From NCBI GenBank assembly GCA_002717655.1, contig PBAY01000007.1, positions 1 through 62,218 on the forward strand: DNA of 62,218 nt, in the 5' to 3' direction. A model generated the notes under the pieces. The model worked only from the letters and a program-made list of their open reading frames with translations, was not told where the DNA came from and did not search any database. Below, piece by piece: positions 27,958-36,409 of the stretch. This DNA comes from Phycisphaerae bacterium. Lineage in GTDB: Bacteria; Planctomycetota; Phycisphaerae; Phycisphaerales; SM1A02. The translations under genes and the position numbers were made by a program. Each line of letters begins with the position of its first letter. Position 1 is the stretch's first letter.

Positions 27958-28749
27958 CTAATGTCGAATGACCTTCATGGCGCCCAGCAAGTCGGGTTTG
28001 ATGTCATCAAGACAGGGGAAATCGCCTCGCCAGGCCCGGGCGACCTCAGGATCTGCTTCGGCGGAGAGTATCTGGGTGAAATCTTCTCCAGAGGCCAGCG
28101 TTTCCCCATGAGGTGAGACGATCAGAGATCCACCGGCATAGGGAACGAATGGATCTTCGCCGGTTCGATTGATGGCCACGACGAATGCCTGATTCTCAAT
28201 GGCTCGAGCCAGCGCCAGCGTCTGCCAATGATGGGTTCTCGCGGAGGGCCAGCTGGCCCCGATCGTGAAGACTTCGGCTCCGGCACGTGTGGCCAGACGC
28301 CACAGTTCGGGAAATCGCAGGTCGTAGCAGATGAAGGGGCACACGACGGTTCCCTCCAGATCAAACAGGTGAATGGCATCGCCCGAGTCATAGGCTTCAT
28401 GCTCACGTGCAAAGGCGAATGGAAAGGTCTTGTGGTACCGGCCCATGAGGTCGCCATCTGGATTCGTGATCCCTGCCGTGTTCAATGCACGTGTGCCATC
28501 GGAGGCCCACTCCGCCCAGCCATGCTGAACCCAGCAGGAATACTTTCGAGCCGTTGCAGCCGCCCAGGTCATGGACAGGTCATCGATGATGTCGTTGACA
28601 TTCCGACTGAACCCAACATCGCCCAGTTCAGGGGTGACGATGAGACTGCCTGCTGGTGGCGGTGAGGCGGCAAGCAACTCATCCATCCTCGACTGGCTAG
28701 TCGGCTTGTCTTCCCAGGCAATATCGAATTGCAGGCCTGTTACGAGCAT
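27958..28749 (-). CDS. Nitrilase-superfamily amidase, omega-amidase-like
   Basis: 263 residues. The catalytic Glu-Lys-Cys triad is visible: TPELGDVGFS (Glu), GRYHKTFPF (Lys) and FICYDLRFPELW (Cys). The sequence order and short length fit the omega-amidase/Nit2-YafV group, which hydrolyse alpha-keto acid amides formed in methionine salvage or glutamine transamination. Cytoplasmic, no signal peptide. It precedes tRNA-Phe on the same strand and is divergent from a membrane-protein gene, with only 51 bases between the two starts. The exact substrate is not certain. Confidence 0.9.
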   Translation of the reverse strand: MLVTGLQFDIAWEDKPTSQSRMDELLAASPPPAGSLIVTPELGDVGFSRNVNDIIDDLSMTWAAATARKYSCWVQHGWAEWASDGTRALNTAGITNPDGDLMGRYHKTFPFAFAREHEAYDSGDAIHLFDLEGTVVCPFICYDLRFPELWRLATRAGAEVFTIGASWPSARTHHWQTLALARAIENQAFVVAINRTGEDPFVPYAGGSLIVSPHGETLASGEDFTQILSAEADPEVARAWRGDFPCLDDIKPDLLGAMKVIRH

Positions 28750-28800
28750 GTGATGCAGTGTATCTGACCATCGTTCAGGAGAACGTAGTATCTTCTGGGC

Positions 28801-29670
28801 ATGACCAAACGCCGTCGGGTTCCGATCTTGATCCTGTCCGGAATTGTCTGGGCTTGTGTCACGACATTCGTGGGTTTGTTCGTCTTTACGGTTGCACTGA
28901 CCGGCATTTCACCAGGTGAGATCGGTCGTAATTTCCTCGACCTCCTCACGATGCCCAATGCGTGGATCCTGGTCGCGATCAATCTGCCGATCATCATGTT
29001 GACCCAGTATCTGTTTCTTCTGCCGTTGTTCAGGTTCAAGCCTGAACTGGGTGGTCGTCGTTCATTGCGATCGAGCATGATTGTTGCCGCCTTCGGTGCC
29101 TCACTTCTGAGTATCGGGCTGCTGATGGGTCTGGTCAGTCTGGTTCAGTTGCTCACCGGCACGATAGACAGCTTTGGTGTGCCGTTCTACATGGGCGTTG
29201 TGGGAATCATGATTGGAGAGAGCCGCATCGAGAACTACTTCGATCTGGAGTCTCTGGTCTTCTGGATTCCACTGATCTTTCTGATCGGTTCCTGGGTATT
29301 CTGGTCCGTCATCCTGTGCGGGTTTGCCGCTCGTCGGACGGTTCCAGCCGCCATTCGCCGGGTCACGGGGCTTTTGTTTGCGGGCACCATGATCGAGGTA
29401 CTTCTTGTGATTCCACTTGAAGCAATGGTCAGGCGTCGTTCCGAGTGCTACTGCGAAACGGGCTCGTTCCAGATGTTGGTGGGGTCCATTCTGGCAGGCA
29501 TCTGGTTGATGGGGCCAGGGGTTCTGATTCTGGTGTTGCTCAGGAGGCCGGCCTACTGGGGGCGGTATTGCCCCGGATGTGGTCATGCCAAAGGGCCCAA
29601 AGCCAGTCAGCCCGCGAACTGCCCGGAGTGTGGGCAGATCTGGATCGAAGGACAGGGTCCAGCTGGGTAA
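28801..29670 (+). CDS. Membrane protein with C-terminal zinc ribbon
   Basis: 289 residues with about six hydrophobic helices (near residues 10-32, 53-75, 95-120, 153-178, 193-212 and 228-248) and a cytoplasmic-looking tail holding a zinc ribbon, CPGCGHAKGP...CPECG. I do not recognise a named family. Proteins of this plan (helices plus a short terminal zinc ribbon) are common in planctomycetes, but their role is unknown. The ATG at 28801 immediately follows a short divergent promoter region; the stop is 11 bases from the end of tRNA-His on the other strand. Confidence 0.8.
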   Translation: MTKRRRVPILILSGIVWACVTTFVGLFVFTVALTGISPGEIGRNFLDLLTMPNAWILVAINLPIIMLTQYLFLLPLFRFKPELGGRRSLRSSMIVAAFGASLLSIGLLMGLVSLVQLLTGTIDSFGVPFYMGVVGIMIGESRIENYFDLESLVFWIPLIFLIGSWVFWSVILCGFAARRTVPAAIRRVTGLLFAGTMIEVLLVIPLEAMVRRRSECYCETGSFQMLVGSILAGIWLMGPGVLILVLLRRPAYWGRYCPGCGHAKGPKASQPANCPECGQIWIEGQGPAG

Positions 29671-29681
29671 AGGGGGGAAAG

Positions 29682-29755
29682 GGCGACCGACGGGACTCGA
29701 ACCCGCGACGTCCTGGATCACAACCAGGTGCTCTACCAACTGAGCTACGGTCGCC
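29682..29755 (-). tRNA. tRNA-His (GTG)
   Basis: A 74-base cloverleaf on the minus strand with the extra G at position -1 opposite discriminator C73, as is typical of tRNA-His. Acceptor GCGACCG/CGGTCGC, D-arm GCTCAGTTGGTAGAGC, anticodon stem CCTGG/CCAGG with loop TTGTGAT giving anticodon GTG, T-arm CGGGTTCGAGTCCCG. CCA is not encoded. Confidence 0.96.
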
Positions 29756-29965
29756 GTTGAAGTCCGGAGCGTACCGTCACCAGGTCATCCGAGCAATCTC
29801 CGAGGCAGGGAATCAGCTCCTGAGGGCAGGATTCCGGCTCCGTGTTTGATTTCAGGGATAGTCCCGAGCCGATGGTGAGGGTACACTTGCACGTTTTGAC
29901 CCCGGCAGAAGGATCCGGGAGACCCCGGCCGTGAATCATTCATGGCACTCAAGGAGGACTTGGAC

Positions 29966-31549
29966 ATGGCCACCGCTACTGGCAGCCACGGCGTGGACTT
30001 TCAGACCACGATTCATCGGAACTGTTCGACCGCACGCCTGATCGAGGCAGCGATTCGTCGAGAAGAAGGTGTATTGGCCGCCAACGGTGCGTTGTGCTGC
30101 ATGACCGGCAAACGAACCGGTCGGAGTCCCAATGACAAGTTCCTTGAGGACACGCCGGGAATCCATGACACGATCGAGTGGGGAAAGGTGAATCGTCCCA
30201 TCAGTCCGGAGAATTTCTCCGCACTGGAGGAACTCGCTCGTGCACATCTGGATACTCGTGAAGAGCTGTTCCGCTTCGACGGTTATTGCGGTGCTGATGA
30301 GCGACATCGTCTCAAGGTCACCGTTGTCACGGAAAAGGCCTGGCACAACCTGTTTGCCAAGACACTCTTCATCGAGTCGGATGAAGCCGCACAGTCGGAT
30401 TGGGATCCTGACTGGATCGTGCTCAATGCCTGTCATCTCGAACTGGATGACCCTTCGGCTTACGGTCTGGATGGGCCTATTGGCATCATTCAGTCTCTTG
30501 AACAGAAGAAGGTGATCATCATCGGTACCGAATATGCCGGTGAGATGAAGAAGTCCATCTTCTACGCCATGAACTACGACATGCCGGATGCCGATGTCTT
30601 CCCGATGCATTGTTCGGCCAATGTTGCTGCAGATGACCCGTCCAATGTCGCTTTGTTCTTCGGTCTTTCCGGTACAGGCAAGACCACGCTTTCCGCGGAT
30701 CCTGATCGTCCATTGATCGGTGATGACGAGCATGGCTGGTCAGATCATGGTGTCTTCAACTTCGAAGGCGGCTGTTATGCCAAGTGCATCAAGCTGTCAC
30801 AGGAAGGCGAGCCTCAGATCTGGAATGCGATTCGATTCGGTTCAGTTCTGGAAAATGTCGAAATGGGAGAGGGTGATCGGGTGCCGGATTACGATTCGGA
30901 TCGATATACCGAAAACACCAGAGTCACCTATCCCGTCGATTACATTCCCGGAGCAGTCATTCCTTCCATGGGGGCTCACCCCAAGAATGTCGTCTTCCTG
31001 GCTGCCGATGCCTTCGGCGTGCTGCCTCCAGTGGCTCGCTTGAATCGCGAACAGGCGATGTACTACTTCATCAATGGATATACCTCCAAGCTTGCAGGCA
31101 CCGAAGCAGGTGTCACGGAGCCAACGCCGAACTTCAGTCCGTGTTTTGGCGGGCCTTTCCTGCCTCGTCCACCGATGGTCTACGCACAGTGGCTGGCCCG
31201 CCGCATCGAAGAGCATGATGCGGATGTCTGGTTGCTGAATACCGGCTGGACCGGTGGTGGCTATGGAGAGGGCAGTCGTTTCAAGCTGGCTTATACGCGA
31301 GCATTCGTCACCGCGATTCTCGATGGTTCTCTCGCCAATGCGGACTATGAGACGGAATCAGCGTTCGGTCTCAGTGTTCCCAAGTCGGTCGCAGGAGTTC
31401 CAGCTGAGATTCTGCTTCCACGAAGCACCTGGGCGAATCCTGAAGCCTATGACGTGAAAGCTCGTGATCTGGCTGATCGATTCCGCCAAAATGACGCCAA
31501 TTACGAAATCAGTGACGAGGTCCGCTCAGCGGGTCCGCCAGCAGGCTGA
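29966..31549 (+). CDS. pckA: Phosphoenolpyruvate carboxykinase (ATP)
   Basis: 527 residues from ATG 29966, chosen because AAGGAGG lies 8 bases upstream (an ATG at 29942 precedes that site). The enzyme converts oxaloacetate and ATP to phosphoenolpyruvate, the entry step of gluconeogenesis. Motifs: CCMTGKRTGRSPNDKF at the substrate site, HCSANV, the P-loop FFGLSGTGKTTLSAD (kinase 1a), IGDDEHGWSDHGVFNFEGGC (kinase 2) and NTGWTGGGYGEGSRF near the C-terminus. The P-loop and length place it in the ATP-dependent, not GTP-dependent, family. It is followed by a hairpin terminator. Confidence 0.98.
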   Translation: MATATGSHGVDFQTTIHRNCSTARLIEAAIRREEGVLAANGALCCMTGKRTGRSPNDKFLEDTPGIHDTIEWGKVNRPISPENFSALEELARAHLDTREELFRFDGYCGADERHRLKVTVVTEKAWHNLFAKTLFIESDEAAQSDWDPDWIVLNACHLELDDPSAYGLDGPIGIIQSLEQKKVIIIGTEYAGEMKKSIFYAMNYDMPDADVFPMHCSANVAADDPSNVALFFGLSGTGKTTLSADPDRPLIGDDEHGWSDHGVFNFEGGCYAKCIKLSQEGEPQIWNAIRFGSVLENVEMGEGDRVPDYDSDRYTENTRVTYPVDYIPGAVIPSMGAHPKNVVFLAADAFGVLPPVARLNREQAMYYFINGYTSKLAGTEAGVTEPTPNFSPCFGGPFLPRPPMVYAQWLARRIEEHDADVWLLNTGWTGGGYGEGSRFKLAYTRAFVTAILDGSLANADYETESAFGLSVPKSVAGVPAEILLPRSTWANPEAYDVKARDLADRFRQNDANYEISDEVRSAGPPAG

Positions 31550-31582
31550 GTCAGATTTCTTCAGAAGATCGAGATTTGAGCC

Positions 31583-31608
31583 GACATCGCGGTTTGCGAT
31601 GTCCTTTG
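31583..31608 (+). terminator. Rho-independent terminator after pckA
   Basis: An 8-base-pair perfect stem GACATCGC (31583-31590), loop GGTTT, GCGATGTC (31596-31603), followed by CTTTG. It lies 33 bases after the pckA stop. Confidence 0.75.
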
Positions 31609-31852
31609 GCCTCTGATCGTCTTTCAAGGCCTCAAAAACGACGATTTGGCGTGCAGATGTCCCATAAACAAATCCCCAGTTGAAAGGCTCGGGAGAGTTG
31701 TGATGTCACATTTCTGGCATTTGCGCGAAATATTCCGGTGCTGAACTGGACTGTCTACTTGATTGGCCCGATTTCAACCGGGTCCGAGGTATGCGACCCG
31801 GATGTCCCGCGTCGGTTCCTGAAATTGGCTCAGGCAGTGAGGTAAACGAACG
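31609..31852. other. Intergenic region before the HTH-REC gene
   Basis: Together with the terminator before it, the gap between pckA and the next gene is 303 bases. After the terminator I see no gene. It must carry the promoter of the downstream regulator, but no confident -10/-35 pair is visible; GGTGAAGTGGCG and similar pieces belong to the next coding region. Confidence 0.4.
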
Positions 31853-32434
31853 ATGAAGTTTCACGACAAAGATGTATTGACAACCGGTGAAGTGGCGAAG
31901 ATCTGCAATGTTGCTGCACGCACCGTAAGCAAATGGTTTGATTCAGGTCAGATTCAGGGGTATCGAATCCCTGGATCCAAGGACCGCCGAATCCCCGTGG
32001 CGAACCTGATGAAGTTCATGAAGGATCATGGGATTCCCTTTGACGGGCTGATGACCGGATCCACCCGTGTTCTGGTCGTCGACAGTGATTCGGAAGTCTG
32101 CACGACGTTGCAGAAGATTCTTGCCGAAGAAACAAACTACGAGGTCTGTGTCGCAAGCTCGACGTTCTGTGTGGGCATGGAATGCGAACGCTTCAGGCCG
32201 CATGTGATGTTGATCGATGTCCATATGGATGATTTCGATCCACGAAGCCTCTGCAACTGGTTGCGAGGCAATGATGAACTCGCGGGAATCCGCGTGGTGG
32301 CCATGAGCAGCACCCTGACCGATGGTCAGAATGCAGCCTTGCTCCAGCAGGGTTATGACACGACCTTGCACAAGCCGTTCACCGTGCGTCAGCTGATCGA
32401 TTGCATCGAGATGACCCACGCCGTGGCGTGCTGA
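31853..32434 (+). CDS. Response regulator with N-terminal excisionase-type HTH
   Basis: 193 residues. Residues 8-58 form a MerR/excisionase-like winged helix (LTTGEVAKICNVAARTVSKW, then GYRIPGSKDRRIPVANLMKF). Residues 72-190 form a receiver domain with acidic pair D77/D79 (VLVVDSDSE), phosphoacceptor D122 (VMLIDVHMDDF), S152-S153-T154 and K174 (TLHKPF). This order, DNA-binding domain first and receiver second, is the reverse of the common layout and is recurrent in planctomycetes. No histidine kinase gene is adjacent, so its partner is unknown. It ends before a strong hairpin. Confidence 0.92.
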   Translation: MKFHDKDVLTTGEVAKICNVAARTVSKWFDSGQIQGYRIPGSKDRRIPVANLMKFMKDHGIPFDGLMTGSTRVLVVDSDSEVCTTLQKILAEETNYEVCVASSTFCVGMECERFRPHVMLIDVHMDDFDPRSLCNWLRGNDELAGIRVVAMSSTLTDGQNAALLQQGYDTTLHKPFTVRQLIDCIEMTHAVAC

Positions 32435-32472
32435 AAAGAACTCTCTCCTCCTGTTTGATAGCAGGGATCCAC

Positions 32473-32510
32473 GACAACCGCCGCGGGCTGACCCGCGGCG
32501 GTTGTCATTC
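32473..32510 (+). terminator. Strong hairpin terminator after the HTH-REC gene
   Basis: A perfect 15-base-pair stem: GACAACCGCCGCGGG (32473-32487), loop CTGA, CCCGCGGCGGTTGTC (32492-32506), followed by ATTCCC. The U-tract is weak, but the stem is among the most stable in the window. Confidence 0.8.
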
Positions 32511-32583
32511 CCATGGATTGGAAGTGGGGGAATCCGGAAATGATCGTGCATGACCGGGCTGGTGGGGCTATCGTCCACGTGAG

Positions 32584-34293
32584 ATGAAACTATCCCTGCC
32601 CAGACTGGATACTTCGATTGGTCATGTGGAGGCCAATGCCGCCATGATCGTCGAGCTTGCCTCCGAGGCATCGGTGGAGGGTGCGAGTGTGCTGCTCACA
32701 CCGGAACTGGGTCTTTGTGGCTATCCCCCTCGTGATCTCCTGCTTCGTGAGGGATTCGTCGACCGTTGTGAACATGAATTGGAGACCATTGCTTCGAGCG
32801 TTCCTCAGGGCATGCTCGTACTGGTCGGACATCCCGAATCCGGGCCCGAACGTGGTGGGCGTTGTTACAACACCCTGTCAGCCTGTCGAGACGGACAGGT
32901 CGTGGCTCGTGCTCGCAAGCAACTGCTGCCGGGCTATGACGTCTTTGACGAGGATCGTTACTTCCAGGCCGGTGACGAGCCGGCCTGGGTCGAGCATGAA
33001 GGGCATCGAATCGGCTTGCTGGTCTGTGAAGATCTCTGGCAGGCGGATGATGTGCGAGAACAGACCAACTACGAAGTCGATCCTGTTGCTTCACTGGTTG
33101 AGCTTGGTTGTGATGTACTGGTCGCCATCAGTGCCAGTCCATTTGTCGCAGGCAAGCATGAGCGTCAATGTCAGGCACTTGGCCGACTGGCACGTCGGCA
33201 TCGTGTGACGATCGTGACCCTGAATCGTGCTGGTGCAGAAGATGATCTGGTCTTCGATGGTGCTGCGATCGTTGCCAATCCAGATGGGACCATTGAATGC
33301 TGTCGAGATCCATTTGGCGATCAGATCCATGCATTTCATGAGCTCGGAAAGCCATATTCCGCATCCAATGCAGAGATGCCGCCGGATCAGCAACGATTTC
33401 TCGCGTTGGTCGAGTCGGTACGTGGCTATGTGAGCAAGACTGGAAACCAGCGAGTTCTGATCGGGCTCAGTGGAGGCATTGATTCGGCGGTGACTGCAGC
33501 AATTGCAGCTGCGGCGATTGGTGGCGAGAACGTCATCGGTGTGATGATGCCTTCTCGACATTCTTCCGATCATTCCCTGGCCGACTCGCGAGAACTGGCG
33601 GATCGTCTGGGTTTGGCGGCATGTCTTGAAGTGCCGATCGAATCGATTCACCATTCCGTGGTTGAATCGGTACGTCAGGCCGGTGGTGCACTCGGACCGC
33701 TTGAGGATGGTTCTCTGGCGGATCAGAACATTCAGGCTCGTGCTCGTGGCATCATTCTGATGGCCTTGTCCAATGCTCATGGAGGTCTGGTTCTGTCCAC
33801 CGGTAACAAGTCGGAGATGGCGGCTGGCTACGCGACGTTGTACGGAGACATGTGCGGGGCCCTGGCCGTGCTCGGTGACGTGCTCAAGATGGATGTCTAC
33901 GGTCTGGCCAACTGGATGAACACGAATGCCGCCTCCTGTGGTTTCTCCAGTGCACCGATCCCTGAGTCATCCATCACCAAGCCACCTTCAGCAGAACTTC
34001 GACCTGATCAGGTTGATCAGGATTCGCTTCCTCCTTATGACATGCTGGATGAAATCGTGCGTCGATGGATCGAAGAGGAGCAGTCAGCCATTCGTCTGGT
34101 TGAGGAAACGGGCTTTGATTCAGAGGTCGTCAATCGAATGCTCCGCATGATTGATTTGGCGCAGTTCAAACGGGATCAGGCCGCAATTATCCCCAAGGTT
34201 TCCCGAAGGGCCTTCGGAAGAGGTCGTCCATGGCCCGTGATCGCCCGACCAGGTGCAGCTCCCGCCTGGAGATCAGCAACATCTGCGTCCTGA
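32584..34293 (+). CDS. nadE: Glutamine-dependent NAD+ synthetase
   Basis: 569 residues in two domains. The N-terminal nitrilase-type glutaminase domain has Glu41 (LTPELGLCGYPPRDLL), Lys112 (RARKQLLPGYDVFDE) and Cys148 (GLLVCEDLW), and supplies ammonia. The C-terminal synthetase domain has the PP-loop GLSGGIDSA (about 294-302) and STGNKSEMAAGYATLYGDMCG. It amidates nicotinic acid adenine dinucleotide to NAD+, the last step of NAD synthesis. The final 25 residues are Pro/Arg-rich and may be nonconserved. It is followed by mutL after 37 bases. Confidence 0.97.
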   Translation: MKLSLPRLDTSIGHVEANAAMIVELASEASVEGASVLLTPELGLCGYPPRDLLLREGFVDRCEHELETIASSVPQGMLVLVGHPESGPERGGRCYNTLSACRDGQVVARARKQLLPGYDVFDEDRYFQAGDEPAWVEHEGHRIGLLVCEDLWQADDVREQTNYEVDPVASLVELGCDVLVAISASPFVAGKHERQCQALGRLARRHRVTIVTLNRAGAEDDLVFDGAAIVANPDGTIECCRDPFGDQIHAFHELGKPYSASNAEMPPDQQRFLALVESVRGYVSKTGNQRVLIGLSGGIDSAVTAAIAAAAIGGENVIGVMMPSRHSSDHSLADSRELADRLGLAACLEVPIESIHHSVVESVRQAGGALGPLEDGSLADQNIQARARGIILMALSNAHGGLVLSTGNKSEMAAGYATLYGDMCGALAVLGDVLKMDVYGLANWMNTNAASCGFSSAPIPESSITKPPSAELRPDQVDQDSLPPYDMLDEIVRRWIEEEQSAIRLVEETGFDSEVVNRMLRMIDLAQFKRDQAAIIPKVSRRAFGRGRPWPVIARPGAAPAWRSATSAS

Positions 34294-34330
34294 TGGGCTT
34301 TCGACCCCGGACCCTTCTATACTCCGCGCC

Positions 34331-36130
34331 ATGACTATTCGTCTCCTACCACCTTTGATGGTGAACCAGATCGCCGCTGGTGAAGTGGTTGAACGTCCCG
34401 CCAGCGTCATCAAGGAACTGGTGGAGAATTCCATTGATGCTGAAGCCACCCGGATCGACATCGAGATCGATCGAGGAGGCATCGAACGCATGCAGGTGAC
34501 AGACGATGGTTGTGGTATTCCAGCAGATGAACTCGAGCTTGCGGTGGCTGCGCATGCAACCAGCAAGATTGCCGAGCCTGATGATCTTGATGGTGTTGCC
34601 ACCATGGGATTTCGTGGCGAAGCACTGGCTTCCATTGCATCAGTGGCCCGTGTCGAGATCCGTTCCCGCACACCAGAGGCAACTGAAGCATCGATCATCG
34701 AGGCCGAGGGAGATCGCCGCGATGGTCCCCGTCCGGCAGCAGGTCCGATTGGAACTTGCATCACCGTTCATCAATTGTTCGGTCATGTTCCGGCGCGTCG
34801 CAAGTTTCTCAAGTCAGAGGGTGCAGAGACCCGGCGGATCAACCAGATCGTTCAGCGGTTGGCCATGTCACATCCCGATATCGCCTTCAGTCTGAGATCC
34901 AACGGCCGACAGACACTTGATCTGCCGCAACGGGAGCAGGCACGCCGACGTGTTCTGGATGTCATGGGCACCGAACTGGATGAGCAGATGCTTGATCTGG
35001 ATGTGGAACGAGAGGGTATTCGCGTCTGGGGATTCATCGGTCGTCCGGAAGTGGCGAGACCAACAAGCCAGCACCAGCAGTTCTATCTGAACGGCAGGCC
35101 TATTGCCGATCGACGTCTTTCGCATGCCTTGCGTGAAGCCTATCGAGGTCTGATCGAACCATCCCGGCATCCAACGGCCGTCTTGTTTCTGCAGATCGAT
35201 CCGACGCGAGTGGATGTGAATGTGCATCCTGCCAAGACCGAAGTTCGATTCCGCGATGATCGTCTGTTGCATTCGATCATCCGCCGGTCCATACAGGCTT
35301 GTCTTCAGGAGGCGGATCTCACGCCATCGCTTGGCGTCATGCCTACGGCGGAAGTCCACTCGAATCCGACGACTCGACTTTTTGGTTCAGGAAGTGGGGG
35401 ACAGCGGTCCATGGCTCCTGATGCGTCAGCGGGACATGGCGTCAGTCGTTCACCGGAACCAGTCTCCAATCCAACAGGGCCACGTGGCTTTGACATGGGT
35501 GAAGCGAGGCGGATCGCAGAGGAAATCAAGCCTCTTCCGGCTGCGATGCCGCGTGCTCAGGCGCTTCAGGTACACAAGACGTTCGTGGTGACCGAGGATG
35601 CCAATGGTCTGGTCATCATTGATCAGCATGCCTTGCATGAGCGGGTCATGTTCGAACAACTGCTGGCTCGCATGGCCGACGGGAATCTACCTTCTCAGCG
35701 ATTGCTGGTTCCGGAAGTCATCGAAGCTGGCGATGTTCATCTTGAAGGTCTGGAGCGACTCGGGCCTCTACTGGAGCGGCTTGGTTTCGATGCCACCCAG
35801 TCCGGGCCACATTCGATTTCCATCCATGCGGCTCCGGTGCTTCTGAACGAGCGGCGAGTCCGGATTCCCGACTTTGCCAGCGATCTCTTCGAACGTGCCG
35901 GTGTCGGCGATCTTTCCTTTGCGGATGAGGAAGAAGCCTTGCGTGATGTACTTGACATGATGGCCTGCAAAGCAGCCATCAAGGCAGGAGATCAACTTAC
36001 GCCGCAGGAACTGGCTGATCTTCTGGACATGCGAGAAACGGTGGAGCGTTCAAGCAACTGTCCGCATGGTCGTCCAACAACCCTGCGATTGAGCATCGAA
36101 GATCTCGAGCGTCAATTCGGTCGTCGTTGA
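34331..36130 (+). CDS. mutL: DNA mismatch repair protein MutL (endonuclease type)
   Basis: 599 residues from ATG 34331 (MTIRLLPPLMVNQIAAGEVV); the frame is open upstream but that part overlaps nadE and is not conserved. The N-terminal GHL ATPase domain shows ELVENSIDA (E32), VTDDGCGI, HATSKI and MGFRGEALASIASV. A Ser/Gly/Pro linker spans about 340-395. The C-terminal domain has DQHALHERVMFE (431-442), exactly the DQHA-x2-E-x4-E nuclease motif, plus ACKAAIKAGDQL and CPHGRPT near the end. It should therefore nick DNA itself, as in bacteria that lack MutH. Confidence 0.97.
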   Translation: MTIRLLPPLMVNQIAAGEVVERPASVIKELVENSIDAEATRIDIEIDRGGIERMQVTDDGCGIPADELELAVAAHATSKIAEPDDLDGVATMGFRGEALASIASVARVEIRSRTPEATEASIIEAEGDRRDGPRPAAGPIGTCITVHQLFGHVPARRKFLKSEGAETRRINQIVQRLAMSHPDIAFSLRSNGRQTLDLPQREQARRRVLDVMGTELDEQMLDLDVEREGIRVWGFIGRPEVARPTSQHQQFYLNGRPIADRRLSHALREAYRGLIEPSRHPTAVLFLQIDPTRVDVNVHPAKTEVRFRDDRLLHSIIRRSIQACLQEADLTPSLGVMPTAEVHSNPTTRLFGSGSGGQRSMAPDASAGHGVSRSPEPVSNPTGPRGFDMGEARRIAEEIKPLPAAMPRAQALQVHKTFVVTEDANGLVIIDQHALHERVMFEQLLARMADGNLPSQRLLVPEVIEAGDVHLEGLERLGPLLERLGFDATQSGPHSISIHAAPVLLNERRVRIPDFASDLFERAGVGDLSFADEEEALRDVLDMMACKAAIKAGDQLTPQELADLLDMRETVERSSNCPHGRPTTLRLSIEDLERQFGRR

Positions 36131-36148
36131 ATCAGACTCTGACGTGGT

Positions 36149-36409
36149 TCAGCCGCCACTGACCGGTGGCAGAAGAGCCAGGATATCGCCATCTTCAAGG
36201 ATGGCGGAGGATGCAACGAGTTGATCGTTGATTGCGAATGCCATCGTGGTTTCCAGAGTACGCAGATCTGGGTGGTTTTCCATCAGTCGAGCCCAGACCT
36301 GAGCGATTGAACACGACTGGGGAATATCCATGGTTCGCTCTCTGGCTCCCATGGCATCGGCAGCACTTGCGAAGGCTTGAATCGTAATGGTCTGAGCATG
36401 AGTATTCAT
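36149..36409 (-). CDS. moaD: Molybdopterin synthase small subunit MoaD
   Basis: 86 residues from ATG 36409. A ubiquitin-like fold with the C-terminal Gly-Gly (LLPPVSGG) that is converted to a thiocarboxylate and donates sulfur to precursor Z in molybdenum cofactor synthesis. Other family signs: TITIQAFASAADAMGARE and AFAINDQLVASSAILEDGDILALLPPVSGG near the end. The ATG overlaps the moeA stop as ATGA, so the two are translationally coupled. The large subunit moaE and the sulfurating enzyme are not in the window. Confidence 0.9.
   Translation of the reverse strand: MNTHAQTITIQAFASAADAMGARERTMDIPQSCSIAQVWARLMENHPDLRTLETTMAFAINDQLVASSAILEDGDILALLPPVSGG

Noticed and set aside
31715..31725. A sigma54-like TGGCATTTGCG before the HTH-REC gene
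   Set aside because: The GG and GC elements are too close together (7 instead of 10 bases between).
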